Part shown: one piece after another, positions 5,014 through 6,120 of the stretch
How positions within the stretch are numbered: the stretch's first letter is position 1
Layout of the letters: each line of letters starts with the position of its first letter
Assembly (NCBI GenBank): GCA_023458855.1
Contig: JAEWWQ010000106.1
Span: 1 to 6,120 of the forward strand
Length of the DNA stretch: 6,120 bases
From: Bacillota bacterium
GTDB taxonomy: Bacteria > Bacillota > Clostridia > Lachnospirales > Lachnospiraceae
Direction of reading: 5' to 3'
The notes under the pieces: generated by a model
Seen by the model: the letters and a program-made list of their open reading frames with translations, nothing else
Database searches by the model: none
What the model was told of the DNA's origin: nothing
Made by a program: the position numbers and the translations under genes

Positions 5014-5053
5014 CCTTAGGAGGCGTCTGTTATATCCATTTAACTATGAGAAC
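5014..5053 (-). pseudogene. 5' half of a second tRNA-Arg(CCU), joined to unrelated sequence
   Basis: Bases 5015-5053 match the 5' 39 nt of the intact tRNA (4799-4837) at 35 positions: acceptor strand, whole D-arm and anticodon loop CTCCTAA with CCT at 5020-5018. After the anticodon loop similarity ends. The following bases cannot form the 3' anticodon stem (GACGC opposite GGTTC) and no matching acceptor strand follows. About 40 nt later a T-arm-like hairpin with GTTCGAA occurs (4973-4945), after an inserted hairpin TACCCT/AGGGTA (4976-4999). The motif CCTTAGG at the break (5014-5020) recurs at 4990-4996. It lies directly behind a strong promoter. This looks like a tRNA broken by site-specific integration or rearrangement at the anticodon loop. 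Confidence 0.75.
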
Positions 5054-5065
5054 TTACTAGAAGAA

Positions 5066-5095
5066 GCACATGCTTATATATTATAAAGCATATGC
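5066..5095. terminator. hairpin ending the DUF3881 gene, overlapping the tRNA promoter
   Basis: GCACATGCTT (5066-5075) and AAGCATATGC (5086-5095) form a 10-bp stem with one G-T wobble on the minus strand, around a 10-nt loop. On the plus strand it is followed by CCCTTTTT; on the minus strand, by the weaker TTCTTCT. It lies 43 nt after the DUF3881 stop codon. The -10 element of the minus-strand tRNA promoter sits in its loop, so terminator and promoter share the same bases. Confidence 0.5.
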
Positions 5096-5108
5096 CCTTT
5101 TTAATCAA
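5080..5108 (-). promoter_or_regulatory. promoter for the tRNA-Arg transcript
   Basis: On the minus strand TTGATT (5108-5103) is followed by exactly 17 nt and TATAAT (5085-5080), a near-consensus sigma-A promoter. Transcription would start near 5073, about 20 nt before the 5' end of the broken tRNA copy. It would continue through the intact tRNA-Arg to the terminator at 4757-4726, giving a primary transcript of roughly 350 nt. Confidence 0.65.
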
Positions 5109-5138
5109 TATATATATTTAAATAAATAATTATACAAA

Positions 5139-6017
5139 CTATTGCGGAAAATTAATGAATCCCTGCATCCATAAAACACCCTTAAATCTTCTACCTATCT
5201 CAGGCTCGCCATATAAGTCATCTTTATTAATACAAATATCAAAATTCAATTCATTACAATTAATGGTCATTTGATAAATTTCTTCTTTTGTAAGTTTATT
5301 TGTTAATAAATGTATTTCTAATATCTCTCCAAGTACCGAATATTGATCACATTCAACTCCATATGGCATAAAATAAGTGTCCACCAAGCTAAATACATCT
5401 TCTTTTTGAATCTTTTTAGATATACTTGTATAAGTATCCATATCCTCTAAAGTAAGATTTTCAATTGCTTCCTCATCGCCTTTTCTTGCAGCAGCAATTA
5501 AATGATTTCTGTTATTAGACACTTGTTTTATTTTTTGTTTTTCTTTTTCATTTTTAACAATAGGCATCATAATCGTACCCTGACAGGACAATCCTGAAAG
5601 TGTTAAAGTTGTTCCCCTGACAGGAAGCATATTTGTATTTTTAATTCGTATATAATCAACAATATTCTGCAGATAAAATATTAGTGTTACACCTACTTTT
5701 ATATCATCGCAGATTCCTGCATAGGATTCCTTTTCTGCATGGCGTTCAATAGATACATCTTCCTCAGAAGTAATCCCACACCCCTTAAAATATGGAAAAT
5801 AATAATTGTACACAAACTTATCTTCTTCAAATACACCTCGGACACTTATACCCATATTTTCAGCAAAATCTTTACCAAATTCCACAAAAATTGTATCATT
5901 TCCATAATCTGTATACACTTTTTCTGTTGAAGACTGTATTACTTCTGCAATTAATTCCTGTAATTGTTTCTGCGATTGAATTTTACTGAATCCAACTGAT
6001 CTTAAATATTTATGCAA
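5139..6017 (-). CDS. DUF3881-family protein, unknown function
   Basis: This is a 292-residue soluble protein without signal peptide or membrane segments. The start MHKYLRSVGFSKI, the central YNYYFPYFKG and IERHAEKESYAGICDDIKVG stretches, the long IFYLQNIVDYIRIKN segment and the C-terminal GRRFKGVLWMQGFI resemble DUF3881, a family I know from Lachnospiraceae chromosomes with no assigned role. The start is TTG (6017-6015), with AGAGGTGATT (6030-6021) just upstream. An open frame extends 28 codons further to a GTG at 6101, but that extension (MVWQKSDNRLR...) has no ribosome binding site and does not look like the family. It is followed by a hairpin. Its likely chromosomal nature suggests host flank beside the par-rep element. 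Confidence 0.7.
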   Translation of the reverse strand: MHKYLRSVGFSKIQSQKQLQELIAEVIQSSTEKVYTDYGNDTIFVEFGKDFAENMGISVRGVFEEDKFVYNYYFPYFKGCGITSEEDVSIERHAEKESYAGICDDIKVGVTLIFYLQNIVDYIRIKNTNMLPVRGTTLTLSGLSCQGTIMMPIVKNEKEKQKIKQVSNNRNHLIAAARKGDEEAIENLTLEDMDTYTSISKKIQKEDVFSLVDTYFMPYGVECDQYSVLGEILEIHLLTNKLTKEEIYQMTINCNELNFDICINKDDLYGEPEIGRRFKGVLWMQGFINFPQ

Positions 6018-6020
6018 AGA

Positions 6021-6030
6021 AATCACCTCT
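6021..6030 (-). promoter_or_regulatory. ribosome binding site supporting a TTG start for the DUF3881 gene
   Basis: On the minus strand AGAGGTGATT matches the anti-Shine-Dalgarno complement AGGAGGTGAT with one mismatch. It lies a few bases before TTG at 6017-6015, and no ATG or GTG in the same frame is better placed. The bases between here and the window edge (6031-6120) hold no clear promoter or gene end. Confidence 0.65.
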
Positions 6031-6120
6031 CTTTCGATTCTATTTTTGCAATAGACCTTAGGCGACATCCGTAATCTATTATCTGATTTCTGCCATACCA
6101 CCCATATATGGTTGTAATGC

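Larger units (their letters stand above)
1..5014. mobile_element. replication/partition end of a plasmid-like element, possibly integrated at tRNA-Arg
   Basis: The RepA_N initiator with iterons, ParA with two ParB proteins, a centromere-like repeat cluster and a small membrane protein make up a plasmid, chromid or plasmid-like integrative element backbone. No integrase, relaxase or transposase lies in the window. The right boundary is placed at the break in the duplicated tRNA-Arg (about 5014) because the sequence beyond it looks chromosomal; the left boundary is outside the window. If the whole molecule is a large plasmid or chromid that carries its own tRNA genes, there is no boundary here. 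Confidence 0.4.

Noticed and set aside
5014..5053. tRNA-Arg gene interrupted by a group I intron, as known for some bacterial tRNA-Arg(CCU)
   Set aside because: The downstream intact tRNA has its own 5' half, so the two are not exons of one gene, and the sequence between lacks room for an intron core plus a matching 3' exon.
6018..6101. N-terminal extension of the DUF3881 protein to a GTG at 6101
   Set aside because: It has no ribosome binding site, unlike the TTG at 6017, and the DUF3881 family begins at MHKYLR-like sequence.
6079..6120. Possible C-terminal end of an upstream minus-strand gene (ALQPYMGGMAEIR and stop)
   Set aside because: Only 13 codons are visible, and another frame over the same bases also stays open to about 6024, so no frame can be preferred without sequence beyond the window.

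Overview
The window is AT-rich DNA that looks like a Firmicute, most likely a Lachnospiraceae-type clostridium. Three things point there: strong AAGGAGG-type ribosome binding sites, a RepA_N initiator with the C-terminal domain common in clostridial elements (DUF6017), and a DUF3881-family gene, which I know mainly from Lachnospiraceae. All convincing genes lie on the minus strand, so transcription runs from high to low coordinates.

Layout in the direction of transcription. At 6017-5139 is a DUF3881-family gene with a TTG start. At 5108-5080 is a near-consensus promoter (TTGATT, 17 nt, TATAAT) overlapping a hairpin that also serves as the end of the DUF3881 gene. Next come the 5' half of a tRNA-Arg(CCU) joined to unrelated sequence (5053-5014), a structured spacer, a complete tRNA-Arg(CCU) (4837-4766) and a terminator (4757-4726). 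A non-coding stretch (4725-4423) holds five copies of a GGGTGGCAA-like repeat and a 40-bp inverted repeat. Then follows a tight operon: parB1 (4422-3550), parA (3537-2752), parB2 (2750-1830), a RepA_N replication initiator (1772-816), and a small multi-pass membrane protein (791-321). It ends at a branched hairpin with a U-tract (290-224). The last 220 bases (223-1) contain no convincing gene.

How the parts fit: this is the replication and partition core of a plasmid, chromid or plasmid-like integrative element. The rep gene carries four contiguous 23-bp iterons plus a fifth inside its variable linker. This is the usual place for the origin in RepA_N replicons. A sixth iteron-like copy sits just upstream of the rep ribosome binding site, which suggests autoregulation. 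ParA is flanked by two paralogous ParB proteins. Candidate centromere or operator sites are the GGGTGGCAA cluster, the 40-bp palindrome ahead of parB1, and a perfect 11-bp inverted repeat inside parB2. The duplicated, half-destroyed tRNA-Arg(CCU) suggests the boundary between element and chromosome lies near 5014, with the element supplying a replacement tRNA. The alternative, that the whole window belongs to one large replicon, cannot be excluded from this sequence.
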